From the NCBI GenBank assembly GCA_023014485.1, contig JAJOZX010012298.1, positions 45,105 to 109,104 on the forward strand: a DNA stretch of 64,000 nucleotides, given 5' to 3'. This document shows, in pieces, positions 32,300 through 43,919 of the stretch. Positions within the stretch are counted from its first letter, which is position 1; the number at the start of each line of letters is the position of its first letter. The notes under the pieces were generated by a model, which searched no databases, had not been told where the DNA came from, and saw nothing but the letters and a program-made list of their open reading frames with translations. A program made the position numbers and the translations under genes. This stretch comes from Bathynomus jamesi. Lineage: Eukaryota; Arthropoda; Malacostraca; Isopoda; Cirolanidae.

Positions 32300-34140
32300 A
32301 ACAATGAACATACAGTTGCCTACGCCAATGCTTCCAGATTTGAGATCTATAAAATACAAAAATGTGAATACCTATTAGATTCTAATTCTTTTCGCTCTTT
32401 CTGGCATCAAGCTAAGAACCTCTTCAATAACTTTACTTCCTCTTCTTTTCCATTTCGACGGCTCAATTGCCATCTCTTCTCCTGACAAAGCTGAACTCTT
32501 CACTCAAACTTTCGCTTCCAACTCAACCATAGACGATTCCGGTGCTGTTTCTCTATCTCCTCCACCCTCCGACTTTATTATGTCTGAAATTAGAATGTCT
32601 TCCAAAGATGTTCTTTTTGCCCTATATGGGCACAACTCTAGGAAAGCGTACGGTCCTGATGGCGTTCCTCCTGTTGTTCTTAAGAACTGTGCTTCTGTGC
32701 TGACACCCTGCCGAGGCAAACTCTTTCATCTTCGTCTCTCATCTGGTACTTTTCCTTCTTGTTGGAAGTTCACTTTCATTCAGCCTGTCCCATAGAAGGG
32801 TAACCGCTCTCAACCCTCCAACTATCGTCTAATTACTTTGATTTCTTGCCTTTCTAAAGTTTTTGAATCTATTCTTAATAGGAAGATTCTTAAACACCTC
32901 TCTTCTTACAATCTTCTTTCAGATCGTCAGTATGGGTTCCGCAAGGGACACTCGACTGGCGATCTTCTTGCATGTCTCCCTGAGACCCTGACTCTTGGTC
33001 CTTTCTGGATTTTGGTGAAACTTTTGCTCTTGTGCTAGACATATCGAAAGCTTTTGATAGAGTCTGGCACAAATCTTTAATTTCCAAAATGTCCTCCTTC
33101 ACTTTCTATCCTTCTATCTGTGCCTTCATCTCTAATTTCCTTTCTGGCCGATATATGGCTGCGGTTGTAGATGGTCACTGTTCTTATCCTAAAGCTATCA
33201 ACAGTGGTGTTCCTCAGGGTTCTGTCCTGTCACCCACTCTTTTCCTTTTATTTATTAATGATCTTTTAATTCGTACTTCCTGTCCTATTCACTCCTATGC
33301 CGATGACTCCACTCTTCACTTCTCCCATCCTTCCCAAATCGTCCCTCTCAACAGTCACTCCATGATTCGCGTAGGACGGCTTTCAATGCTTCGGAAACTC
33401 ACTTCCTTCATCTGTCTACTCGTCACAATCTTCTACACGACTATCCCCTTACCTTCAACAACACGCAACTCAATCCTTCCTCTTCTCTTAACATTCTTGG
33501 CGTTTCCTTTTCTCGTGATCTTTCCTAGAAAGATCACATATATTCTCTTCCAAAACAGCTTCTAAGAGGTTAGGTGTGCTGTACCGCCTCCGCAGTTCCT
33601 TCACCCCCACTCAGTTGCTATCTCTGTACAGGGACCTTGTCCACCTCCTGTATGGGGTATACGTTTCATGTGTGGGGTGGTTCATCCGACACAGCCGTAC
33701 TTAACCAGGTGGAATAAAAGGCTTTTCGTCTCATCAATTCCCCGCCTCTTACTCACTGTCTTCAATCCCTCTCTCTTCGCCACAGTGTTGCCTCACTCTT
33801 TCTTTACTATCGCTATTATAACAGACACTGCTCTTCTGAACTCTCTAATTGCATGCCTCCTCCTTTAAGGAGAGCAGGCAGCACTAAACTTTCGACACTT
33901 TCTGATTCCTTTTCTGTCCAACAATCTAACACAAGGGTTAATTGTTAATTTCAATCTTTCATCTACTCAACCGTCAACTCTGGGACAATCTTCCTCAATC
34001 CATCTTTCCCCCCCATGTCTATGACCTCTAATTTTTCAAACGCAGTGTGTCTAGGCATCTTGAAAACCCTGGACCTTGATTTTGGCTCTTCTTCTTCTTC
34101 TTCTATGGGGTTGCGGGCATTCGCCCTTGACCCCTCTTTC
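32300..34140 (+). mobile_element. Jockey-like LINE, 5' truncated and frameshifted
   Basis: On the plus strand: a pre-RT region (RSFWHQAKNLFNNF), [89 protein letters not shown] and PIHSYADDSTLHFS (YADD catalytic motif), then a decayed C-terminus ending near a (TTC)n run (34092-34106). Stops and frameshifts occur at roughly 32480, 32793, 33035 and later. The endonuclease is missing. The protein is of the kind often annotated as mobile element jockey or BS in crustaceans and insects. Confidence 0.85.
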
Positions 34141-34189
34141 CTGCATAAAAAAATATGGCTTCTATTACCTTATTGACCACATCATTTGT

Positions 34190-34510
34190 TAGTCTAAACA
34201 TTTTATGGCCTGTTTAATCTAAAATACACTAACTCTTATATCTGGTCTCTAGGTAGCATTACAATTAATATTACTGCTCCTATATACAGAACTGAATAAC
34301 TCACGGTACTGTTCTTTCCATAATTTGACTATATTCTCAGTCCCTGCTACATTTTCACTGTTAGCAGGGAGAGACATTGCACTATTATTAATTGCTTTTA
34401 ATTCTTCCCAAAAGTCTCTTGGATTCTTACTGGCAAGCTTTCCAGTCAGAGCATCCCCGCTTAACTCATCTTCATAAATTTTTATATACCTGAATGCATA
34501 CCTTAATTAT
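34190..34510 (-). pseudogene. LINE fragment, region before the reverse transcriptase
   Basis: The minus strand encodes YIKIYEDELSGDALTGKLAS, then KNPRDFWEELKAINNSAMSL and IVKLWKEQYRELFSSVY. FW.E...N and W..HY..LF patterns mark the linker between endonuclease and RT in LINEs; the LINE at 26085-29060 has the same block. No flanking domains remain. Confidence 0.68.
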
Positions 34511-34850
34511 TTTTGTCATATTTATATCAAACAAATTTAGTTGAAAAATGACTAAGTTGGCACCGTCTGCCCTCAAGCGAGATTCAAGATTAAATGAATG
34601 TTCTACTTGTTGATATGACTTCTGAGCTCATATACTTTGACAACAATACTGTACATTGAAAACTTGGCATAATCGATATTATATTATAACTTATTAACAG
34701 TAAACAAACAAACTTTTCGATTTTTTCATAATCAAGAAACATTGTCATATGCTCAAATTTGTAGGGTTTGGATTTTGCCGCGCGACAGCTTGCTGGCCAT
34801 TTTTTTAAATCACCTGAAGTTATACGAGAATGTCGAAAACAGGTAGAAAC

Positions 34851-34894
<44 letters not shown>

Positions 34895-35195
34895 GTGAAG
34901 TACTTAATTTCATTCTCTCTTCTTTCTCCTCCATCAATCTTATTTATTATTCAATATTTGAGAAAAGACCGAATTTGTTAATCAATTCCATTGAAGTGAT
35001 TCATCATTCACTGGGAGTGTCCATCTGAATGATGAATGTTGGATTACAATTTTGTTTTAAAAGTACGCAGAGTGCATAATTTTGAAAGGCGGTGAATACT
35101 GTACCATGTAGAATGCGAGACTGTATTCATTATTTGTTTTTTATATAAGAATGCTCAATGTGGTGTTGATGATGGTAAACAAAATGTTAACTGTA
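34511..35195. other. AT-rich DNA with (TAA)n microsatellite
   Basis: (TAA)n spans about 34850-34893. No gene seen. Confidence 0.6.
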
Positions 35196-35572
35196 CAGGG
35201 TGTTCACAATGTCTTGTCATCCCAGTAAAATACTAAGTGATTTTCGTTTTCTTTCAGACCCATTTGAAATGCGTGATAGCAGCAACTATACGATTGAATA
35301 ACGCATTATTGGCTAGTACCTGGGTCCATGAGCGACCATGTAATAGCAAAACCAGTGAACATATTCGTGCAGACATCGAACCGATTCAATCGTGCAGCTC
35401 CTCCAAAAAGGACTCTGTGGAGATGGGAAAAGAAACTGTTCAGAACAGGAACTGTAAAAGATAAACCAAGAACTGTCAAACCATCTAACTGTATCACTGA
35501 TAAATGAGTCTGAAAGAAAAACGAAAATCAGTTAGTATTTTACTGGGGTAACAAGACATTGTGGACACCCTG
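35196..35572 (+). mobile_element. Mariner-superfamily element, N-terminal deletion derivative with long TIRs
   Basis: TIRs of about 62 bp, from cagggtgttcacaatgtctt on the left, extend right up to ctttcagac; the right end is their complement, with TA outside. The interior keeps a short helix-turn-helix fragment: RFNRAAPPKRTLWRWEKKLF, then RTGTVKDKPRT. An acceptor-like ctttcag (35257) is part of the TIR and stands 12 bases before an ATG at 35269. Confidence 0.88.
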
Positions 35573-35906
35573 TATGATGTTTAAAAAAAAAAGAATTAAA
35601 ACAACTTCATTCGAAGTAGACTCAAATTAAACTATAGTAAAGGGAACAGCTTTTTCTTTGCATAATTTATTATCAAGCAAGCAAGCAAGCAATCTTTATT
35701 AAGAATACATTACATAATGTATACAGTATTAAACAGTTCAAGCGAAACATCACATCCATAGTTTGCAGAATATCTGCATTTACTCTATGTATGATATTGT
35801 ATTTAGTGGCAAATAATGTGTCAAAGTATTCTTATCTAGAGATTATCTTGAGAGTAAAACTGGGGATTATGCAGATAATAGATCTTTCACTAAAAAAAAA
35901 AAAATA

Positions 35907-35947
<41 letters not shown>

Positions 35948-36296
35948 ATATATATATATGCAGAGAAGGGGTAACTGATCGAGCCACGGGACGCTCGCTA
36001 ATATTAATCCTCTATGGAAAGGTACGTGCATGGGTTTGTCATTGAAAAATAAATTTATTAGCGTTTACATAACATTCACAACAAAATTCTACAGTAATAA
36101 AATGAAGTAAAAAAAATTTAAATGGTAACTCTAATTATCACTATTATATTTTAATTTTTTACCATTGCTTTACTTCATCCAAATAAAAAGCGGTAAAACT
36201 AAACGTGGTTTGCTGTTTCAAAGACATTGAGTATGCGACGAAATTTCAGACTGTTTCACTCAAGGATGCTTGCTGTACTGTAATATGGGCTACGTC
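35573..36296. other. Spacer with (AAGC)n and (TA)n tracts
   Basis: A short (CAAG)n run at 35672-35691 followed by tctttatt resembles the 3' tail of a LINE in antisense. (TA)n covers about 35913-35959. No gene seen. Confidence 0.45.
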
Positions 36297-36415
36297 GTAG
36301 CCAATGCTATAACACAAATTCCCATCGATCGGCGAAGTTAAACGACACTAGGTCAGATAGTAGTTGGATGGGAGATCGTTCTCCGAACCCAGACTATGTA
36401 GCGACTCGTGGTTCA
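36297..36415 (+). pseudogene. 5S rRNA-like sequence
   Basis: The order of 5S blocks is preserved over about 120 bases: ctacgtcgtagccaatgc (5' end), cccatcgatcggcgaagtta with aacgac (A-box), tagtagttggatgggagatc (C-box region) and a 3' end containing tatgtagc. Divergence is substantial. It may be a pseudogene or the head of a 5S-derived SINE; the sequence at 20270-21300 is a second instance. Confidence 0.65.
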
Positions 36416-36717
36416 GATCTCACGTAAAACTGTAGGTCCCCTCTGTCATATGATCTTAGATATTGCGAAGGACGTTAAACAACCCCATCATTACACTTAT
36501 TGCAATATGGAACTTGTCACTGGAGTTATGTCAATGAGTTGGGTGATCAGTACCGGTGAGGCTATTGTTTTGCAAAGGCATAAACGGTGGACACATTGAA
36601 AATCTTTGCGATAAATACTTTAAAAACGTGTTTTGTACACCACCTTCTATTTCCTCTTCAAAACAAATATTATTAGAATTCAAACGCGTCTCCTTCTTTT
36701 GGCCCACCCTCTGTATA

Positions 36718-37410
36718 CAGGGTGTAACAAAAGTTCGTTCTCATAGGAAAAAAAAGATATAACAGAATTGATCGTGGAACAGTGAATCGCCACAATTATC
36801 GTTACTGGAGCGACAAAAATCTGCATTGGGTTAAAGATGCACATTCGCAGGTTGATCCCAGGATTACGATGCGGGCAGGAATTCATAGAGGAACCATCAT
36901 AGGATCATACTTTTTTGATGAAACCATAAACGGGGATTCTTACTTGAATAAGATTCTAGAGGGAATTTTGCAAAAGTACATTGACGAAATGTCTTTGGAT
37001 GCTAGACGAAAGTTCTGATTTCAGCAAGATGATGCACCTCCGCATTCCACTCGTTCACCGAGATTGCGTGGAATGGCCGCCCCGAAGCCCTGATTTGACC
37101 CCATTTGACTTCTTCTTGTGGGGCCACTTAAAGTCCGTTGTTTATGAGTCAAGATCTCGAACGATCCAGCAGTTAAAAGAAAAAACTACAGATCAGTGTA
37201 ACAGAATTAGTGCGGAAACACTTCAAAACGTAACCGAAAGTTTACAAAACGAGTAGAAATGTATCAACGGCTATATAGAATGCAATTTGAGCATGTACTG
37301 GATTAATTGGCAAGTGATTGTATTGTTTGTAATGTAGAGTTAATACCAGTTTCTCGTTCAATTCTGTTATATCTTATTTCCCTACGAGAACGGCCTTTTG
37401 TTACACCGTC
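36718..37410 (+). mobile_element. Mariner-superfamily element, internally deleted
   Basis: The TIRs cagggtgtaacaaaagttcg and its near-complement (to 37410) are flanked by TA. The interior encodes NRHNYRYWSDKNLHWVKD, then FFDETINGDSYLNKILEGIL, a TGA, a garbled QQDDAPPHST block, and WPPRSPDLTPFDFFLWGHLK followed by a C-terminus. The N-terminal DNA-binding part and part of the catalytic core are deleted. Just to the left, 36696-36715 (ttttggcccaccctctgta) looks like the right end of yet another mariner copy. Confidence 0.88.
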
Positions 37411-38490
37411 TATAATTATAATTGGCATTTCATAAAAATAAATTATTCTTCAAATATAATTTCCAGAACAAGTGTTGCCCAATTTATTATGTTTTTCAAA
37501 ATAATAATCAGAAGCTAAATGAAAAAGATAAGAACTTTACGATAAGCCATCGCTCTCTAGAGCAACGTAAATTTGACAAATACATGAACGACATTTAAAT
37601 TGCATAATGACAGAATAACAGAAATGACTCGTATTGATCTTATAATTTATGATCATTTGATCAAGAACGAGCGATAAGCGAAGAAAAATGATATAGTTCC
37701 ACAGCCTTGATCTATCCGTAAAGGAGAGCATAATTCTTGTTATTAACTTTATACGATAAGTCAAGCAAGAAGGAGACGCATTTGACTTTATGACTTATCG
37801 ACCAATAAAGATGATGTAAGGTCACGATAATAAAGTTTACCTCGACTTTTCTTCATAAAATTTTTTTGATCACTTGGTTTACTCCCTTCTTCGCTTTATG
37901 AATTACAGTAAAGCAAACAACCGTGTTTGAAGGTAATCTTATCGAATTCACTGCACGCGATAACGTGTTTGAAGAAGGTGATATTTTTCATGTAAATACA
38001 TTAACTACTAAAATTATAGTTGTTATTTAGTAATATATCAACAGGTCACGAGAATATAAAAAGTGGTAATTAATGAATGAATTAAAGTCAAACAAAGCAA
38101 ACACGTTTACAAGCAGTTTTCTTTAAATTTTACTCAAAGACTGACCTTAAGAACAAGAAAAAAAACATTGGCATAACAACAAGAATCGATCACACGAGAA
38201 CTGAATATTTTTTACGCAAGTACTTTATTGTCACAAAAATAAAAACGTAAAAAGAGCTTACTAAGAATAGAAATCATTTCAACCTATCCTTCCTTCTCTG
38301 AATAAACCATATTCTAGATAGCACATCATCTTTATCTATAAATAAAAATATAAAGAGAAATATAGATAAAAGATATGGGAGTGAACAGAAAAGCAGATAA
38401 AGTCAATCTCTTTTTCATTTTATAAACAAAACTAATGAACAATTTTAAAGATTAAAAGTAAAAAATTATAACATTTTTTTCTTTGTAGTT
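37411..38490. other. AT-rich DNA downstream of CTLD gene B; no gene seen
   Basis: Lies 3' of the stop codon of gene B on the minus strand and should contain its 3' UTR. No repeats or frames that I can support. Confidence 0.45.
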
Positions 38491-38648
38491 TCACACTCCA
38501 TTTTTGAGGCAGAGCATACTCCAAAGACCGAGGCAGCCGTTCCAAGCAGCTCGGTTGACGAGGTATGTAACGGTAACACAGTTAAGTAAGTTATTATTCG
38601 AGTTCAGTGGAACCCAACTAGTCGGGTTGAACGAAGAAGTGTCAAAGG
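38491..38648 (-). CDS. CTLD gene B, last coding exon
   Basis: The acceptor tttttag precedes 38648. Phase 1 entry; it encodes [19 protein letters not shown], then [18 protein letters not shown] and [11 protein letters not shown], with stop TGA at 38493-38491. The NC...WNGC...LC pattern is the CTLD C-terminal disulfide core. The exon is 51 codons long and aligns with gene A's last exon. Confidence 0.78.
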
Positions 38649-40781
38649 CTAAAAATAAGTTATGATAATATTTTAAAATAAATAAGTTAATTTAAAGAAT
38701 AAAGAATTGAACATCGTTTGACACACACATCTTTAGCGAAATCTTAATATTCTGATATTACCTTTAATCACATAGAATTCTTGTATAGGAATTACATGCG
38801 GATTTATGTATAGTGACATTTTTGTACATGGCCAACGCGTTTCTGCTTTCAATAAAGTAAGCTCAGTTTGTGATTTTTATATACAGCAGCAAGCGTTGCT
38901 GCATTAATTCACGTACAAATAGTTAGCATTAGGTATATAAAGAATGTTTATTCTATTCTCAGGCATCGATTGTTATACTTTAAATCCAGGCTGAAACGAC
39001 TCCTTAGTGTTTTAACCCTTTACCGCATGAATTTCTTGTAACAATTATGTTACGTCGATCAGATATCGTCCAGCCTATAAATATTAATAAATTGCCAGTT
39101 TGATACTTACTAAACTATAAACTACGAACCATCGGTTACCCAAGTCGGAATCAATGGTTCACACCCATCTTACGGCACAATGTCTCCAGACTTTGCGGCA
39201 ACCGCTGGACATTTTTAAAGAAAAAGCTCTTACCAGTTCCGTCTTCATAGACTTCAATTCCTTCCGTACCAAGGTCATTCAGGGATACCAGCCGTATTTA
39301 CCAAAACACCCGTAGCTTTCGAAATTAAGAACAGGTATTCTTCCTAAAATGAATAAATAAACAAACTGTGACTGTTTATGTCATCTAAAGATGAAAGATC
39401 GATATAAGTCTCAAATTGCCTGCCAGAAACCGATCAATTTAGCGATCGACCCATTTGCAAGTTAGGTTAAACAAAGTTAGGATAAATTGAAGTTAGGTTA
39501 GGTTAAGTTAAATAAACTTAGATTATTATAGGGTAGTTTTAACGATAAGAATTTATCTGACCTAATCTGAAACCACATTTTATTTGTAGTGACACTCGAT
39601 AGTAGATGTGGTTGGTCTCTTATATATGTGGAAGGGAAAAAACAGTAATGTAGGAACTAGTGGGGACTCGAACACGCGTCGCGTGTTTTTTACCATTTTA
39701 TTTAACTGCGATTACTGCAGTTAGAATGCATTCATAGGTTCTGTATATAGTGAACTCGAACACGCGAGTGGGCCAGCACTGCACTGCTGTGTTACGTAGA
39801 ATATCATTTCACAGGTTACGTAAAAATTGATTGGATGCAAAGAACGGCTTTTACCTCCGATTTGGGGACAAAAGGCTTGCCGTTATTGTTGAGGCAATGA
39901 TCTCTTGCAGTCAGATAGGTTGCTAAAGAACTCACGAAGAAATTGGAGTCGATCAAAGCCGGTCTTACAGTTGTAGCTTGTAAGAAGAAAGGTATTTGGT
40001 AGGAAATTGGTACACACTAAATTATTTAATAGTAAGCCATAATAATTATCGTATAATACTGTATCTAAAAAAGCAATGTGACAGTTATTATATAAAATTT
40101 TTATTTAACATATCATTAGGATAAGTAGTAAAATAACGTTTCGGTAACAACTGTTAGCATTATCGGATATATTATGTAAGTAAAAACAAAGAAAGGCATA
40201 ATAGTTAAATTTTCCTTGTTCATAGTCGTATTTAATGCAGAGATATTGGTACTGAAAAAATCTGTAAAGAGTGACGGCAACCATTTTGAAAAGCAAAAAG
40301 TCTTTGACTCTCAAAATTAACTGTGAGCAAATTAGGGTTACTATGTTTGAAATTTAAAAAAATAAAACCCTCGGAAATTTAGGCTCGACCACCGAGCCGA
40401 CAAGACCGGTCGCAATTTTGATTCGTGAATCACCTTCTTACTAAATAATATACTAAACAATTAAAAAATAATTTTTTTAATTTTCATTTTTTTTATGTAT
40501 AGTGCGAACCGGAGGTTGCGCCTCCGGTTTCACTTTGAAAACAGAACCAGATTCTGACAATGAAAACCGGAGGATTGGCAAACCTAGAGCAAATCCATTA
40601 ATTCCACTATAATACAAAACGTAACTAATCCATACAAACTTTTCCAAGTACTTTTGCAACAAAAGTGATCGAGGGAAATAAGTGGTAAAAAAGTGAGAAA
40701 GGTAGTTCATTCTTGAAAAAGTTTTACTTTTAGGATGCATTCACGTTACTTCTTCACCTGGGCTTCCATCTGGGTAAATGT

Positions 40782-40819
<38 letters not shown>

Positions 40820-42547
40820 AGAAGTAAATAATAATAAATAAGGAGCGATAGAGAAACAAATTAAGTTAAGTTACGTTAAGTTCACTTGCGCTGTATAAAT
40901 ATTTCTTCCGTCTTCCTTTTGGAGTTAAAACATTTCATCACCTGTCATAAGACATAAAATATTTAAAATTTAAATATGTTTATGTACAGTCGTTCACAAA
41001 ACTTTGGTCTTTTTAGTTGTGTCGTAATGCACTCAGGATTGTCGAAGACCGGACTTCTGTATACGGCTGCATATATAACTATATCAATGTTCTTGCTCCC
41101 CATAATAACAACAGTCCTTGCAAATATTTTTCTTTGTCAAATAGAGATAATTTTCACTTGAAAAAAGAGCTATACCACAAGTAGCGGATCAACTTCTACG
41201 GGACCGAAGGGTTAAAGCAAGTTTGAGGGCCCTATGCCCCTCAAATAAAAAAAATGCATAACTAAAGCATGTTTGGCACATGCAAAGAAAAAAATTACCT
41301 CACAGTAATACTTATACCAAGAAATAACTAAACACAAATTTCAATGTCACAAAAGGGAGGTACGGTAACTACTTTTTTTGGTAGTTTTGGCAATACTAAG
41401 TTTATAAACAATGTTGGAAAATTTTTCTTCTGCCTTTTTGGGGGCCCCGTTTTATTGCGGGGACCCTGGGGTATAGCCACATTGGCCTATGCCTTAATCT
41501 GGCTTTGCATACCATGTATTTCTAGAGCTCTTACTGATTATTTTGATTCATACCATATTAAAAAAGAACAAGAAATAATTGAAAAGGACTTTTACAAGTC
41601 AGAAAAGTCTCCCTCAGATAGAGGAACTCTCACTCAAAATACCAATGATAAGCACTTGTCCATACTTACCTTATTTGCATCAGGGTAAAATCAAAACGGA
41701 AACTCAGGAGAGGTGCTTCTTTCCAACAGACACATCACAGATTAGATAATAGTACTTTTAATTCTTAAATAATTAATTAAAGTAGTGAAAAATATTGAAA
41801 TTAGAAACTTTTGTGAGAGAGAGCTAATAATTCGTCTATTACGCGTCATGCCCGTGACCTAACACTGCCCGACTAGGGCATATCATACTTTTCCAAGTCC
41901 GAATTTCACTCTGGCTAATATGTATTTTTATGTAAAATTTAATTCTAAGAGGAGTTTCTTTTTTGCAACTTTTCCCCAAAATCGCGTTATCATGTTCAAA
42001 ATTGCGGTTTTCTGTTCTATGTTGAAATACCAAATATTCAATTGAACACAACCTCATATTTTTAACTCTTTGTCGTAATTTGTTGCCATTTAGACACATT
42101 AACTTTGCTTAACTCTTACACAGGTTTAATACATACATACATAAGAAAAAAAATCTACTCCATTTGAATCTTTGTAACCATTTGGACGCAGAAGGCGAAG
42201 TTCAGCATTCTCTCAATAGATGGCTCTGATCAATTACGTCAGTTATAATTATGAAGTAGAAATGAGTGGACGCCATTTTTTTTGGTAAGTGTTTTTTGTA
42301 ATTTTCCTAAGTTTAATCACCATTATTATATTTGTTTTGACTATAATTTCATTCTAGAAGTATTAAGGAAGCTCCCTGTTTACTTTGTTTAAGTAATATT
42401 TTTAATAACTGTGAAGAAAAGACTTTATTCAAAGTTCGTTTCAAAATGGACACCAAGTTTTCATAGGGTAAATTTCTGTCTATGATAACACGTGTGTCCA
42501 ATTGATACATGAAATGAATTTTTCATTACGATTGTTTTTATGTACTG

Positions 42548-42625
<78 letters not shown>

Positions 42626-43885
42626 ACAAGGAAAAGAAGTACCTCAAAAGGCCTTACGGCCCATACCGAGGAGGTACCAGTGGCAACGGGTGCCACGGAA
42701 AATTTTCTACACACTCAAATAGTGTGCAAAATTTGGTCTAACCTTTTCTTGAACTGATCCACAGAGGAACTGTTCACAACTTCCGAAGGTAACCTGTTCC
42801 ATGTGTCACAGATCTTATACGTAAAGTAATTCCCACACACACTAGTCCTAAACCGTTTCAAATCCAACTTCCAACCATTGTTGCGAGTTGGGTTATCATT
42901 TAAACTAAACATACTTCTAAAATCGACATCGTTGAACCCGCGTAAGAGCTTGAAAACCTCGATCAGTTGACCGCGCAGCCTCCGAGTTTCAAGCGAAAAC
43001 AAGTTCAGGGCGCGTAACCGTCGATTGTAGCCCATATGCCTAACGGAAGGGATTAACTTTGTGGCCCTCGCCTGCACTCGCTCCAGCCTCTCAATATCTT
43101 TCCTGAGTGTGGGCGACCAGAACTGCACAGCATACTCCAGGTGCGGCCGAACAAGGGAATTGTACAGTGAGAGCACAACCTCCTTGTTCCGAAACTGAAA
43201 TTGCCTCCTGATATAACCCAATAGTTTCTGGGCTTTCTTTTCCACCTCTACACACTGTTTCGTAAACTTAAGGTCGCTGCTAATTAGCACACCCAAGTCC
43301 TTTTCTAAATCAGTCACCTCGATATTACTACCCAACATCGAGTAGTCCGACTTGGGATTGGCGTAGCCAATGTGCATCACTTTGCATTTACCCAAGTTAA
43401 ACGGCATTTGCCATTTTTCGGACCACTCTCCTATCCTACCTAGGTCCGCACGCAGTTCCTCGATCGCTTCGGGCGTCCCAACATTGGCCCCAAGCTTGGT
43501 GTCATCAGCGAATTTGGCGATCCGACTGACGATGCCACCGTCGATATCATTTATGTAAATGATAAACAACAGTGGCCCCAAAACGGAACCCTGAGGAACC
43601 CCACTAGTGACCGAGGCCCAACCCGATCTAGCCCCTTTAATTACCACCCTCTGCCACCTATTCCTCAGCCAGTTTTCAATCCACCTACCTATTTCCCCAC
43701 CGATACCCAGCGCGCGCACTTTCGCCGTTAGCCGGCGGTGAGGTACCTTATCAAAGGCTTTCTGAAAGTCGAGATAAAGTATATCAATAGCCCTACTCTT
43801 ATCGTACTCACTCAACATGACGTGGAAAAACTCGAGCAAGTTGGTGAGACACGACCTATGCCGTCTAAACCCATGTTGGGAGTCC

Positions 43886-43919
<34 letters not shown>

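Noticed and set aside
36690..36716. A separate complete mariner to the left of 36718
   Set aside because: Only one end (cccaccctctgta) is visible; no matching partner was found.
41344..41688. 114-codon plus-strand frame with a hydrophobic stretch
   Set aside because: It runs through GC-rich repeat-like sequence typical of transposon ends; no domain recognised.
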